Assembly (NCBI GenBank): GCA_963743275.1
Contig: CAVUPB010000006.1
Coordinates: 310,001 to 374,000, forward strand
DNA from: JALYLC01 sp963743275
GTDB lineage: Bacteria; Actinomycetota; Thermoleophilia; Gaiellales; JALYLC01
Length of the DNA: 64,000 nt
Direction: 5' to 3'
Shown here: piece by piece, positions 35,419-45,200 of the stretch
How the letters are laid out: each line of letters starts with the position of its first letter
How positions within the stretch are numbered: position 1 is the stretch's first letter
Position numbers and translations under genes: made by a program
Notes under the pieces: generated by a model
What the model was told of the DNA's origin: nothing
The model's database searches: none
What the model saw: the letters and a program-made list of their open reading frames with translations, nothing else

Positions 35419-36284
35419 GGTCGCGGCACGTGGCGGCCGTCCTGCTCGCGGTGGCGGCGGCATCGGGCTGGGCCGCTTCGACGGTCGACGCCGGTTCGCC
35501 CGGGACGCGGCTCCGGGTGTTCCGATTCGTCGATCGCGCGCGACGAGCGGAGTTCCGCGACGGCACGTCCGGGCCGCGCGTCCTGCCGACCGAGGTGCGC
35601 TACCCGGCGCGTGGCCGCCCGCCGTTCCCGCTCGTCGTCTTCGCGCACGGGTTCGCGGAGACGCCCGGCGCCTATGCGGGCCTGCTCGACTCCTGGGCGC
35701 GCGCCGGCTACGTCGTCGCCGCGCCGCTGTTTCCGGTCGAGAGCCCGAACGCGCCGGGCGGACCGTCGCAACGCGACCTCGTGAACGAGCCTGGCGACCT
35801 GCGCTTCGTCATCTCGCGCGTCACGTCCGGCCAGAGCCCGCTGCGCGGGCTGATCGACGCGACGAAGATCGCGGTCGCCGGCCAGTCGGACGGCGCGGAG
35901 GCCGCGCTCTCCGCAGCGTATGACCGCCGCTTTCGCGACCCGCGCATCGACGCCGCGCTCGTCATGTCCGGTGCTGCCCTGCCCGGCTTCTCCGGCCCAT
36001 CTCGGGGCGCGGCTCCGCTGCTCGCCGTTCAGGGCACGAGCGACCCGTTCAACTCGCCGGGCACGACCATCGGGTACTTCCGCCTCATGCAGCGGCCGAA
36101 GTTCCTGCTCTGGCTCATCGGCGCCGCCCACCTCGAGCCCTACACGACGAATGACCGCTGGGCCGGCGTCGTCCGTCGCACGACGATCGCGTTCCTCGAC
36201 CACTACCTGCGAGGCGCGCCGCTTCGCCGGCTCGTCGACGCCGGCACCGCGGCTGGTGTCGCTCGCCTGACGTCGGAGCCGTGA
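35415..36284 (+). CDS. secreted alpha/beta hydrolase (dienelactone hydrolase / PET-hydrolase-like)
   Basis: 289 residues with a signal peptide (HVAAVLLAVAAASGWAAS). The alpha/beta fold has the oxyanion FAHGFAETPGAY, the nucleophile elbow AGQSDGAEAA near residue 157, the acid in GTSDPFNSPG and the catalytic His in GAAHLEPY near 235. It is related to the chlorophyllase/dienelactone hydrolase group. The GTG start overlaps the upstream stop, so it is coupled to the NAGPA protein; the two exported enzymes may act together. Confidence 0.85.
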   Translation: MRSRHVAAVLLAVAAASGWAASTVDAGSPGTRLRVFRFVDRARRAEFRDGTSGPRVLPTEVRYPARGRPPFPLVVFAHGFAETPGAYAGLLDSWARAGYVVAAPLFPVESPNAPGGPSQRDLVNEPGDLRFVISRVTSGQSPLRGLIDATKIAVAGQSDGAEAALSAAYDRRFRDPRIDAALVMSGAALPGFSGPSRGAAPLLAVQGTSDPFNSPGTTIGYFRLMQRPKFLLWLIGAAHLEPYTTNDRWAGVVRRTTIAFLDHYLRGAPLRRLVDAGTAAGVARLTSEP

Positions 36285-36307
36285 CTCGGGCCGGGGTGTG
36301 GTCACCG

Positions 36308-37525
36308 TCAGTGGAGGCTCGGCTCGCGGCCGGCTGCGAGCTGTCCGAGGAAGGCGCTGGCGCGGTTGGCTCCGAGCGGGTGCATGAAGGCGGTGGCTCG
36401 GACGTCGCGGTAGGCGCGGGCGAGCGGGCTGCCGTTGAGGTAGCCGGCCCCGCCGGAGAGCGCGAGCGCACGGTCGACGATGCGTACGGCGGCCTTGCCG
36501 ACGAACGCCTTTGCGCTCTGCGCCTCGGCGAAGAGGCTCGTGATCTGGCGAGCCGTGCCGGTCGAGGCGGGGTTGAGCGCGTGGTGGTCGTCGATCAGCG
36601 CGGCGGCACGTGAGAGGACGGCGCGGCAGGCCGAGAGATCGACGAAGCTCTCGGCCGCGAGCACCTCCGTGTGAGGGTCGGAGTCGGAGCGACGGGCGAG
36701 CTGGCCGGCGACGCTGCCGTGCGCGCTCTCGGCGATGCCGAGTGCGGCGGCCGCGTGCAGGAGCCCGGCGCCGAGATTCCGCTCCATGTACTGGACGGCG
36801 TCGCCGACCGGGAAGCCGCCACGGAGCGCGGACAGCGGAAGCCGCACATCCTCGAAGGAGACCGAGTTGCTGCCCGAGGCGCGCATGCCGAGCGCATCCC
36901 AGTCGTCGTGGACGACGACGCCCGGCGCCTCGCGCGGCACCATCGCGTAGCCGTAGCGCTCGAGCCCGTCTTCGTCGCTGTAGGTGACGGCCGTGTAGAG
37001 GATGTCGGCGGCGGGTGACATGGTGCAGAACACCTTGACGCCGGAGATCACCCAACCGTCTCCGCTGCGCGTGGCGGCCGTCGCCGGACGGGTGAGGTCC
37101 TGCCGGAACTCGCTGCCCGCGGATGCGAAGACCGTGCCGTCACGGACGATCTGCTCGAGCGTCGACGCGAACGCTCCGGCGCGACGCGCGTCGCGTCCTG
37201 CGATCGCACGCTGCCAGCGGCGGACGACGTTGAGCAGGAACGCGAAATGCATGTTCACGCCCAGGGTCAACGCGGCATCGCCGCGGGCGAGCCTGCTCGA
37301 GGCCACGAGCACGTCGTGCACGGACGTGACGCCGAGCCCGCCGAACTCCTCCGGGATCGGGGCGGTGAAGTACCCGCTCTGCTTGATGTCGGCGAAGCTC
37401 TCGAAGGGGAAGCTGGCCTCGCGGTCGTGGATGGCGGCGCGGGGCTCGATTTCGTGCGCGAGCGTCTCGGCGAGCGCGACGAGGCGCCTGCCGGGTTCGG
37501 TCTTGGCTGTCAGCTCGAGGGCCAT
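36308..37525 (-). CDS. acyl-CoA dehydrogenase-like flavoprotein, probably a flavin-dependent monooxygenase
   Basis: 405 residues with the full acyl-CoA dehydrogenase fold (PIPEEFGGLGVTS near residue 58, ISGVKVFCTMSPAADI, WDALGMRASGSNSVSFEDV near 210). In true dehydrogenases the last domain has a catalytic Glu in the YEGT segment; here it reads RDVRATAFMHPLG, as in DszC/SfnB-type two-component monooxygenases. The gene before it is a flavin reductase, which supplies the FMNH2 such enzymes need. They overlap by 16 bases. The substrate (an organosulfur compound, amine or aromatic) is not known. Confidence 0.8.
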   Translation of the reverse strand: MALELTAKTEPGRRLVALAETLAHEIEPRAAIHDREASFPFESFADIKQSGYFTAPIPEEFGGLGVTSVHDVLVASSRLARGDAALTLGVNMHFAFLLNVVRRWQRAIAGRDARRAGAFASTLEQIVRDGTVFASAGSEFRQDLTRPATAATRSGDGWVISGVKVFCTMSPAADILYTAVTYSDEDGLERYGYAMVPREAPGVVVHDDWDALGMRASGSNSVSFEDVRLPLSALRGGFPVGDAVQYMERNLGAGLLHAAAALGIAESAHGSVAGQLARRSDSDPHTEVLAAESFVDLSACRAVLSRAAALIDDHHALNPASTGTARQITSLFAEAQSAKAFVGKAAVRIVDRALALSGGAGYLNGSPLARAYRDVRATAFMHPLGANRASAFLGQLAAGREPSLH

Positions 37526-38082
37526 CTGACGTTCCTTTCGGTCGCTGCGTGTGCCCGGGCGTGCTCGGCGAGCCTCCGGTAGCCACGGCGGTGGTAGACG
37601 AGTGGCGTCCCTTCGCCGGCGCGTGCCGTTCGAACGCGGCCGAAGAGGACGGTGTGATCGGCGATCTGAACGTGCTCGGAGAGCTCGCAGTCGAGGTGGG
37701 CGAGCGCTCCGGCGACGATCGGGCTCGCGCTTCGCCCGGTGTCGGGCTCGGCGAACGGCTCGAGGAACTTCGTCGCGCCCCGCGCCGAGCCGTAGCGTGC
37801 GATCGCGAGCTGATCCGCCGCGAGGATGCTCACGCCGAACCTTCCCGAGCTCATGATCGCGCGGGTCGTGGCTCCGCTGGAGCCGAGCGAGACGAGCACG
37901 ATCGGGGGATCCGCCGAGACCGATGCGAATGCGGTCACGGTCATGCCCCACGGTCTGTCGCCGAGTTGGCACGTGACGAACACGACGCTGCTCGCAAGCG
38001 TGCTCATCGCGGCGGTGAAGTCGCTGGTGAGCGGTTGGTGGCCTCCTTCGAGGAGGCCACCAACCGTGGCGGACGTGGTCAC
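37510..38082 (-). CDS. flavin reductase (FMN-binding split-barrel)
   Basis: 190 residues of the flavin-reductase-like family: MSTLASSVVFVTCQLGDRPWGMTVTAFASVSADPPIVLVSL spans the core, and RFGVSILAADQLAIARYG and HLDCELSEHVQIADHTVLFGRV follow. It would reduce FMN or FAD with NAD(P)H and pass it to the monooxygenase encoded next. The GTG start overlaps the osmC stop (GTGA), and its 3' end overlaps the monooxygenase start, so three genes are tightly coupled. Confidence 0.92.
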   Translation of the reverse strand: MTTSATVGGLLEGGHQPLTSDFTAAMSTLASSVVFVTCQLGDRPWGMTVTAFASVSADPPIVLVSLGSSGATTRAIMSSGRFGVSILAADQLAIARYGSARGATKFLEPFAEPDTGRSASPIVAGALAHLDCELSEHVQIADHTVLFGRVRTARAGEGTPLVYHRRGYRRLAEHARAHAATERNVRWPSS

Positions 38083-38648
38083 GAGGTCGCCACGTCCACC
38101 GTGACCGGGACGCCGTTCGTCACCATGTCGAAGACGGCCGAGCGCCGCTGTGCGCGCGCAACGACCTCCCGCAGCTTCTCCTCGGGAGCGTCTCCCGCGA
38201 CGCGGAACGAGACGCGGATCCGCTCGAAGCCGTTGCGGTAGTCGTCCGACAGGCCGAGCGCGCCGCGCACGTCCATGTCGCCCTCGAGCGTCGACTCGAC
38301 CTCGCTGAGGTGCACGCCGCGGGCGGCCGCGACGTAGACGAGCGAGGTGGTGAGGCAGGCGGCGAGTGCGTGCAGCAGGCTCTCGGCCGGGTTCGGACCG
38401 GTGTCGGTGCCGAGCAGGATCGCCGGCTCGCCCGCGTCCATCACGAACTCCTCGGCGCGCGATGTGTCCTCCTGGTTGGCGGCATAGAAGTCGCGGATCG
38501 TCGTGCGGTTGTGTGCGCCGCCGATCCAGCGGTTCCGCGCCCGGAACTGGAACGTGGCGAGCGAGGGATCCGCTCGGAGCGCGTCGAGCGTGCCGAACAA
38601 CTGCTCGGTGTCGACGCCGTTGCGGACCGTCTCCGTCGTGCTGCTCAT
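38079..38648 (-). CDS. OsmC-family peroxiredoxin-like protein
   Basis: 189 residues of the OsmC/Ohr fold: GPNPAESLLHALAACLTTSLVYVAAARGV holds the first reactive Cys near residue 95. The second Cys of a classical Ohr/OsmC pair is not seen near VTNGVPVTV, where SAVFDMV replaces it. It may therefore be a non-classical OsmC. GGAGGA lies six bases before the ATG. It heads the osmC-flavin reductase-monooxygenase operon. Confidence 0.88.
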   Translation of the reverse strand: MSSTTETVRNGVDTEQLFGTLDALRADPSLATFQFRARNRWIGGAHNRTTIRDFYAANQEDTSRAEEFVMDAGEPAILLGTDTGPNPAESLLHALAACLTTSLVYVAAARGVHLSEVESTLEGDMDVRGALGLSDDYRNGFERIRVSFRVAGDAPEEKLREVVARAQRRSAVFDMVTNGVPVTVDVATS

Positions 38649-38717
38649 TCGATGTCCTCCGTGTCTGGTGGTCGTCCGGCCCGGTGCCGGATCGGTCGTG
38701 CACAGCAGACACGGGGG

Positions 38718-38758
38718 CGGTTGGCCGGCGGTGGATGCGCCGGTAAAGCCGCGGTAGG
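38718..38758. promoter_or_regulatory. four heptamer direct repeats with 11-bp period (SARP/OmpR-type site) before osmC
   Basis: Plus-strand heptamers CGGTTGG (38718), CGGTGGA (38729), CGGTAAA (38741), CGGTAGG (38752): spacings 11, 12 and 11. Read toward osmC on the minus strand the core is GGCTTTACCGGCGC. They lie about 70-110 bases before the osmC start. Operators of OmpR/SARP proteins have exactly this geometry. Confidence 0.6.
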
Positions 38759-38805
38759 TGCCGCGAGCGCGCTCGCAGACCGCAGGCGCAGGGGGACGCG
38801 CCCGC

Positions 38806-38846
38806 TTTACCGCCGCGTTGTTCCGCTGCAACCGCCCGTTTCCACG
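38806..38846. promoter_or_regulatory. second GCTTTACC operator array before the MFS gene
   Basis: Plus-strand TTTACCG (38806), GCAACCG (38828, exactly 22 bases later) and TTCCACG (38840), with TGTTCCG off-phase at 38819. It faces the MFS gene at 38890, about 45 bases away, and repeats the CGCTTTACCGCCGC core of the neighbouring array. Confidence 0.45.
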
Positions 38847-38889
38847 CTCCGGGTCTGCTGAGTGGCGACAACGAGACCGGAGGTGTGCG

Positions 38890-40196
38890 ATGACACGTCC
38901 CCACGAGCGACACGAGCGGCCCGTACCGAGGCGTGAGCGTCGCTCTCTTCACGAGCCTGTTCGCGGGCCAGGCGGCACTGATCGCCATGTCGCCGGTACT
39001 GGCGAAGGCGGCCGGCGACCTGCATGTCTCGACGGCCGCAGCGGGTCAGTTGCGGACGCTGACCGGCCTGGCCGCAGGGATCACGGCGCTCATGCTCGGC
39101 AGCGTTGCCGGGCGAATCAGCCTCGGACGCCAGCTGATCGGCGGCAGCGGCGCTGCTTGCGCTCGGCTCGCTCGCGAGCGCCGGCGCTCCGAGCTTCGCG
39201 CTGCTGGCGCTGGCTCAGCTGCCTGTCGGCATCGCCGTCGCCGTGCTGACGACGGCAGGCACGCTGGCTGCGGCGGAGTGGGTGTCTCCGGAACTGCGGA
39301 CGCGCACGCTGTCGTGGGCGCTCGTCGGCCAGCCCGCGGCCTGGATCGTGGGCATGCCGCTGATCGGGCTCGTGGGCGAGCACAGCTGGCGCTACGGCTG
39401 GCTCGCGCTCCCCCTCGTCGCAGCCGTCGCGGCCGCAGTGCTCGTGGCGCCCCGCGCCGGACAGCCCGCCGGCCGTGTGCGCCCCACGCGCACCCGCGCC
39501 GTCCTCGGCGACCCCGTCCTCGTGCGCTGGCTGGCGTCCGAGTTGCTCGCGAACGCGGCCTGGGCGGGGACGCTCGTCTTCTCGGGCGCGCTCTACTCCG
39601 AGTCGTACGGGACGTCGACGGGGATGACCGGCTGCCTGCTCGCGGTCGCGGCCTGCGCGTACGTCGCCGGCAACCTCACCTGCCGTCGCTTCGCCCGTCA
39701 CGAGCCGCGCCGGGCCCTCGTCGTGTTCGCCGTCCTGCTCGCGATCACCGACGGCCTCTTCGGCATCGTGCGCCTGGACGCCCTTCTGAGCACGGCCCTC
39801 TTCTCGAGCGCCGCGTTCGTCGCCGGCGGTCGCACGCTCATCGCGAGCGGGTTCGCGCTCGCAACCGGGCCCGAGCTGCGGCCGGCCGCCACGAGCCTGC
39901 GGGCCGCGACGATGCAGTTCGGCTACTTCGTGGGCTCGATCGCAGGCGGCCTGGCGCTCGCGGTCGGCGGCTACAGCGCGCTCGGCGTCACCATGTGCCT
40001 CTTCTTCCTCAGCGCCGGAGCGGCCCTCGTGCAGCGCCCGATCGCACTGCGGAGGCGACGCGGCACGGTGATAGCATCGCACGCCTCTGGACATGGATTT
40101 CCGGCTCCTCGGCCCGCTAGAGGTCTTCGCTGGCAGCGCGCCCTTGCCCATCGCGGCAGGGAAGCAGCGCGCGCTGCTGGCGATCCTGCTGCTTGA
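38890..40196 (+). pseudogene. MFS transporter (DHA1/AraJ-like), frameshifted
   Basis: The ATG at 38890 has a good GGAGG six bases before it, but its frame gives only a basic leader. The transporter begins in the next frame at about 38933 (VSVALFTSLFAGQAALIAMSPVLAKAA, then LTGLAAGITALMLG) and runs to about 39145. It then continues in a third frame as ALLALGSLASAGAPSFALLALAQLP to VGGYSALGVTMCLFFLSAGAALVQRP. Each shift equals one extra base. Without them this would be an intact 12-helix exporter of about 400 residues. The last frame runs 100 bases into the BTAD gene; its true stop is probably near 40075. Confidence 0.7.
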
Positions 40197-40890
40197 CGCC
40201 AACCGCAGCGTGGGCCGCGACCAGATCGTCGACGCCCTGTGGGGCGAGGGCGTCCCGGAGTCTGCGCAGAAGATGGTGCAGATACAGGTCTCGCAGCTGC
40301 GGAAGGCGCTTCCGGAGCCCCGTCTGCACACGCGCCCTCCCGGCTACCTGCTCGAGGTTCGGGACGACGAGCTGGACCTGGCGCGCTTCGAGCGCTCGGT
40401 CGCCGACGCCCGGCGGGCCCTCGCGCAAGGCCATGCCCAGGAGGCGAGAGAGCTGCTGGGTTCCGCGCTCGCGCTCTGGCGCGGGCGCGCACTGGCCGAG
40501 TTCTCGGAGCCCTTCGCGAGGCACGAGGGCGCGCGCCTCGAGGAGCTGCGGGTTGCCGCGCTCGAATGGCGGATCGAAGCGGACTTCGCGCTCGGGCATC
40601 ATCGCGACGTGGTGAGCGAGCTCGAGGCGCTGATCGCTCAGTACCCGCTGCGCGAGCACCTGCGCGCTCAGCACATGCTTGCGCTCTACCGGTCGGGCAG
40701 GCACGCAGAGGCGCTTGCCGGCTACCAGACGTTCCGGAGGACGCTCGCCGACGACCTGGGGATCGAGCCGTCTGCCTCGCTGCGCGAGCTCGAGCGCCTG
40801 ATGCTGCGCCAGGATGCGACGCTCGACCTCCCCGTCGCCGCGCAGGCGCGCGACCGCCGCGTCCGCGCCGAGCGGACGGCACGAGACCGC
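40093..40890 (+). CDS. SARP-type BTAD regulator, 5' part of a frameshifted three-domain gene
   Basis: Begins MDFRLLGPLEVFAGS. An OmpR-like winged HTH covers residues 1-95 (AGKQRALLAILLLDANRSVGRDQIVDALWG, then RKALPEPRLHTRPPGYLL), and a bacterial transcriptional activator domain covers 96-243 (ARFERSVADARRALAQG to RTLADDLGIEPSASLRELERLML). After residue 250 the coding character moves to the next frame, which holds the hydrolase and cyclase; one extra base between 40850 and 40900 would explain it. The first frame stays open to 41757 but only as a shadow. It is about half identical by eye to the start of the next regulator at 42297. Confidence 0.7.
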
Positions 40891-42211
40891 CCGCGCGGGC
40901 CCCGGGTCGAAGATCGCCCATGCGCGGAGCGGCGACGTCCGGATCGCCTACCAGGTCGTCGGGGACGGGCCCCTCGACCTCGTTCTCGTCCACGGCTGGG
41001 TCTGTACCTTCCAGGCCGGCTGGGAGCACCCGAATCTGGCCGCCTTCTACCGGCGGCTCGCCTCGCTGGGGCGACTCATCCTCTTCGACAAGCGCGGCAC
41101 CGGCCTGTCCGACCGGGTCTCGCCCGAGCGCCTGCCCGACCTCGAGACGCGTATGGACGACGTGCGCGCAGTCATGGACGCGGTCGGGTCCGAGCGTGCG
41201 GTCGTGCTCGGCATCTCGGAAGGCGGAGCGATGTCGGCGCTCTTCGCTGCGACGCACCCGGAGCGGACGCTGGCGCTCGTCCTCATGGGCACCTTTGCGC
41301 GCATGCTGCGGGCGCCCGACTATCCGATCGGGGTGAGCGACGACGACTTTCGCACGCGCCTCGCCGTGATCGAGGAGGACGACTGGGCCTCGGCGGTGAC
41401 ACGGGAGTGGCTCGAGCGTGCCGCGCCCGGGCTGCTCGACGACCCGGCGGCGGTCCGCTGGTACACCTCGTACGTGCTGCGCGGGGCGAGTCCGGGCGCC
41501 AGCAGGGCGATCCGGCTCATGAACGCCGAGATCGACATCCGGGACGTGCTTCCGGCCATCAGCGTCCCGACGCTCGTGCTCTACCGCTCCGGCGAGTACT
41601 ACCGCGAGGGCGCGCGGTTCATGGGCGAGCACATCCCCGGGGCACGCGTGGCCGAGTTCGCGGGCAGCGACCATCTGCCGTGGGAGGGCGACTGGGTGTC
41701 CCTGCTCGACGAGACCGAGCGGTTCCTGGCCGGAGTGCGCGACGACATCGAGCCTGACCGGGTGCTCGCCACCCTGCTCTTCACGGACATCGCCGGGTCG
41801 ACCGCCGGGAATGAGCGGCGCACGCGCCTCCACCAAATCGTGCGCGCGCAGGTCGCGCGCTTCCGAGGCCGCGAGGCCGACGTCGCCGGCGACGGGCTCC
41901 TCGCAATCTTCGACGGCCCGGCCCGGGCCGTCCGCTGCGCGTCCGCCATCGTCGCGTCCGCCCGCGACCTCGGCATCGAGGTGCGCGCCGGTGTCCATAC
42001 CGGCGAGATCGAGCCCTCGGAAGCGGGCGTGCGAGGAATCGCCGTCCACGTCGGCGCGCGCATCGCCGCGGCCGCCCGGCCCGGGGAGGTACTCGTGTCG
42101 AGCACCGTCAAGGACATCGTCGCGGGCTCGGGCATCGGCTTCGAGGAGCGCGGCGAGCATGAGGTGCCGGGAGTGCCCGGCACCTGGCAGGTGTTCGCGG
42201 CCGCACCGTGA
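40814..42211 (+). CDS. alpha/beta hydrolase - class III nucleotide cyclase, 3' part of the BTAD fusion gene
   Basis: The homologous frame starts near SKIAHARSGDVRIAYQVVGDGPLDLVLVHGW and continues as an alpha/beta hydrolase (nucleophile GISEGG near 41210, C-terminal His in GSDHLPW). It is followed by a class III cyclase domain: LATLLFTDIAGSTAG (first metal Asp), ADVAGDGLLAIF (second metal Asp), GIAVHVGARI. The usual purine-reading Lys before GDG (KTxGDG) is Asp here, so ATP/GTP specificity or activity is uncertain. The ATG at 40814 has no good Shine-Dalgarno, so a fused product with the BTAD part is more likely. Confidence 0.75.
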   Translation: MRRSTSPSPRRRATAASAPSGRHETARAGPGSKIAHARSGDVRIAYQVVGDGPLDLVLVHGWVCTFQAGWEHPNLAAFYRRLASLGRLILFDKRGTGLSDRVSPERLPDLETRMDDVRAVMDAVGSERAVVLGISEGGAMSALFAATHPERTLALVLMGTFARMLRAPDYPIGVSDDDFRTRLAVIEEDDWASAVTREWLERAAPGLLDDPAAVRWYTSYVLRGASPGASRAIRLMNAEIDIRDVLPAISVPTLVLYRSGEYYREGARFMGEHIPGARVAEFAGSDHLPWEGDWVSLLDETERFLAGVRDDIEPDRVLATLLFTDIAGSTAGNERRTRLHQIVRAQVARFRGREADVAGDGLLAIFDGPARAVRCASAIVASARDLGIEVRAGVHTGEIEPSEAGVRGIAVHVGARIAAAARPGEVLVSSTVKDIVAGSGIGFEERGEHEVPGVPGTWQVFAAAP

Positions 42212-42296
42212 CGGCCACCCCACGTCGCCGGCATCGGGGAGAGCGAGCACGCCGGGCGCGCGCGAAGGGCAGATAATGATCCCGGAGGACAGGCGG

Positions 42297-45200
42297 GTGG
42301 ACTTTCGCATACTCGGGCCTCTCGAGGTGGTGGCCGACAACGGCCCCGTCAGGCTGCGGGGAGGCAAGCAGAAGGCGCTGCTGGCGCTGCTGCTGCTTCA
42401 CGCCGACCGGGTCGTCCCGATGGATCGGCTCGTCGACGATCTCTGGGGTCACGACGTGCCGGAGACGGCTCGGAAGATGGTGCAGATCTTCGTCTCCCAG
42501 CTGCGCAAGCAGCTGCCGGACGGACTGCTGCGCACGCGCGCGCCGGGCTACGTCGTCGACCTCGACGGACACTCCCTCGACCTGCGCCGCTTCGAGAGGC
42601 TCCACGCCGACGGCCGCGAGGCGCTCGCGCACGGGCGCGCCCACGAGGCAGAGGCGGCCCTCCGCGGAGCGCTCGAGCTGTGGCGCGGCCAGGCGCTCGC
42701 AGAGTTCGACGAGCCGTTCGCACGGCTCGAGGAGGCCAGGCTGGCCGAGCAGCAGGTCACCTGCCTCGAGGAGCGCATCGAGGCGCAGCTGGCCCTTGGG
42801 CGCCATGCGGAGCTCGTCGCGGAGCTCGACGCGCTCATTCGCCGCCATCCGCTGCGCGAGCGCCTGCGCAGCCAGCTCATGCTCGCCCTGTACCGGTGCG
42901 GCAGGCACGCCGAGGCGCTCGACGCCTTCCAGAGGTTCCGTCGCATGCTCGACGACGAGCTCGGCATCGCCCCGTCCGCGGGTCTCAAGGAGCTGGAGCG
43001 GCGGATGCTGCAGCAGGACGCATCACTCGACCCCTTCGCCGAGGAGCCGGGAGGCGGCGTCGCGAAAGGCGCGCGCAGCGCCGTCGCCGGCGTACTTCCT
43101 CGTGTCGAGCCCGTCACGGGTCGCGAGCGCGAGCTGACCGATCTCGAGCGGCTCTACGAGGAGGCTCAGACGGGCGCGCGGCGACTTGCGTTCGTCACCG
43201 GCGAGGCCGGGATCGGCAAGACGACGATCGTCGAGAGCCTGGCCGCGCGAGCGGGAGCGTCTGCGCGGACGCTCGTCGCGCACGGCCAGTGCGTCGAGCA
43301 CCGTGGCGCGGGAGAGCCGTACCTTCCCGTGCTCGAGGCGCTCGGCCGGCTCGCCCGCCAGCCGAGCGGCCAGCAGCTCGTGCCGCTGCTCGCCCGACAC
43401 GCACCGACCTGGCTCGCACAGATGCCGTGGCTCCTCGCCGACGACGCGCTCGAGGCGGTTCAGCACCGGCTGGTCGGCGCCACGCCGCTTCGCATGCTGA
43501 GGGAGATCATCGAGACCCTCGAGCTGATCGGCCAGGAGACGACCCTCGTCTTCGTGCTCGAGGACCTGCACTGGAGCGATCCCTCGACGATCGACCTCCT
43601 CGACGCCCTCGCCCGGCGACGGGAGCCGGCTCGGCTGCTCGTGCTCGGCACGTACAGGCGCGGCGAGGCCGTCGCGCAGCAGCACCCCGTCTACCGTCTC
43701 GTGCGGGAGTTGCGCCCCCGCGGTCTGTGCACCGAGGTCGCCGTCGGGCCGCTCAGCCAGACCGCCGTCGACGACTACGTGAAGGCACGCCTCGGCCGTG
43801 ATGCGTCGCAGGAGGTCGCCGCGGTGCTGCGCGAGCGCACGGGCGGCAACCCGCTGTTTGCGACGACCTTGCTCGACTCCTGGCTCGAGGGCGGCCTGCT
43901 GGACGAGGGTCGCTCCGACCTCGCACGCCTGTCGAGTGACGTACCGGACACGGTGCGCGAGTTGATCGAGCAGATGCTCGAGCAGCTCGACCCGGCCGAC
44001 CGCGACCTGCTCTCGGCCGCGAGCGCGATCGGACAGGAATTCTCGGCTGCCGCACTGGCGGCGGCGACGTCGCGCTCCGAGACCGAGGTCGATGTGCGCT
44101 GCGGCGCCCTCGTGCGCTCCGCACGGCTGATCGAGCGGGCCGGCGAGGAGCTGTGGCCGGACGGAACGCTCGCCGCGCGCTACCGCTTCGCCCACGATCT
44201 CCACCGGGAGGTGCTCTACGACAGCCTTCCCGCGGGGCAGCGCCGGCAGACGCACTCGAGGGTCGGCGCCCGGCTGGAGACCGCCTACCGGGCGAACCCG
44301 AAGGAGATCGCGGCCAAGGTCGCGGAGCACTTCGTGCGGGCGGGCGACGCCCGGCGCGCCGTCGTGTCGCTGCGTCTTGCGGCCGAGCAGGCGTTCGAGC
44401 GGCTCGCCCATCGCGAGGCGCTCGAGCACCTCGCCACGAGCCTGGACATGCTCGTCGGCCTGCCGGACGATCGCGACCGCTGGTTCGAGGAACTCGCGCT
44501 GCAGTCGATGCTGGGGGCGGCGCAGATCGCCGCACGGGGGTGGTCGTCGGCAGACGCCGAGGCCGCGTTCCTCCGGGCGCGCGAGCTTGCGGGGCAGATC
44601 GACGACAGCGATCACCTCGGCTGGGCGCTCTTCCGGCTCGGCACGCTCTACGAGGTACGGGGCGAGTACGAACGCTCTGAAGTGCTGCTCGAACAGGCCC
44701 TCGCGCTCTCCGCGCCGACCGCAAGCAGCGGGCTGCTGACGGACTCGCACCAGCAGCTGGCCTGCAGCCTGTTCCACCAGGGCGCCTTCGACCGCGCGCT
44801 CGAGCACGCCGAACAGGGCCTCGCCGCCTATGACGGGCAGTATTTCAACCCCGTGACGGCGGCCTACGGCGACAACGCCGGGGCCGCATGTCACAGCTGG
44901 GCGGCGCTCTCGCTGTGGTTCCTCGGATACCCCGACCGCGCCCGCGATCGCGCGCGGGCGGCGGTGGCCGTTGCCGACGACCCGCGCCGCCCGCACGGGT
45001 CTGCGATGGCGCTCGCGCAGGCCGCGATCGTCGAGCAATGCCGCCTCGACATCGCGGCGACCCGGGCGAACGCGCGGGCGGCGATGGAGGCGGCCACGAG
45101 GGACGGCTACCGCTACCGCGTCGCGATGGCGATGATCCTGCACGGGTGGGCGCTCGCCGCGGAAGGGTCCCACGACGACGGGATCGCCGAGCTCGAGCGA

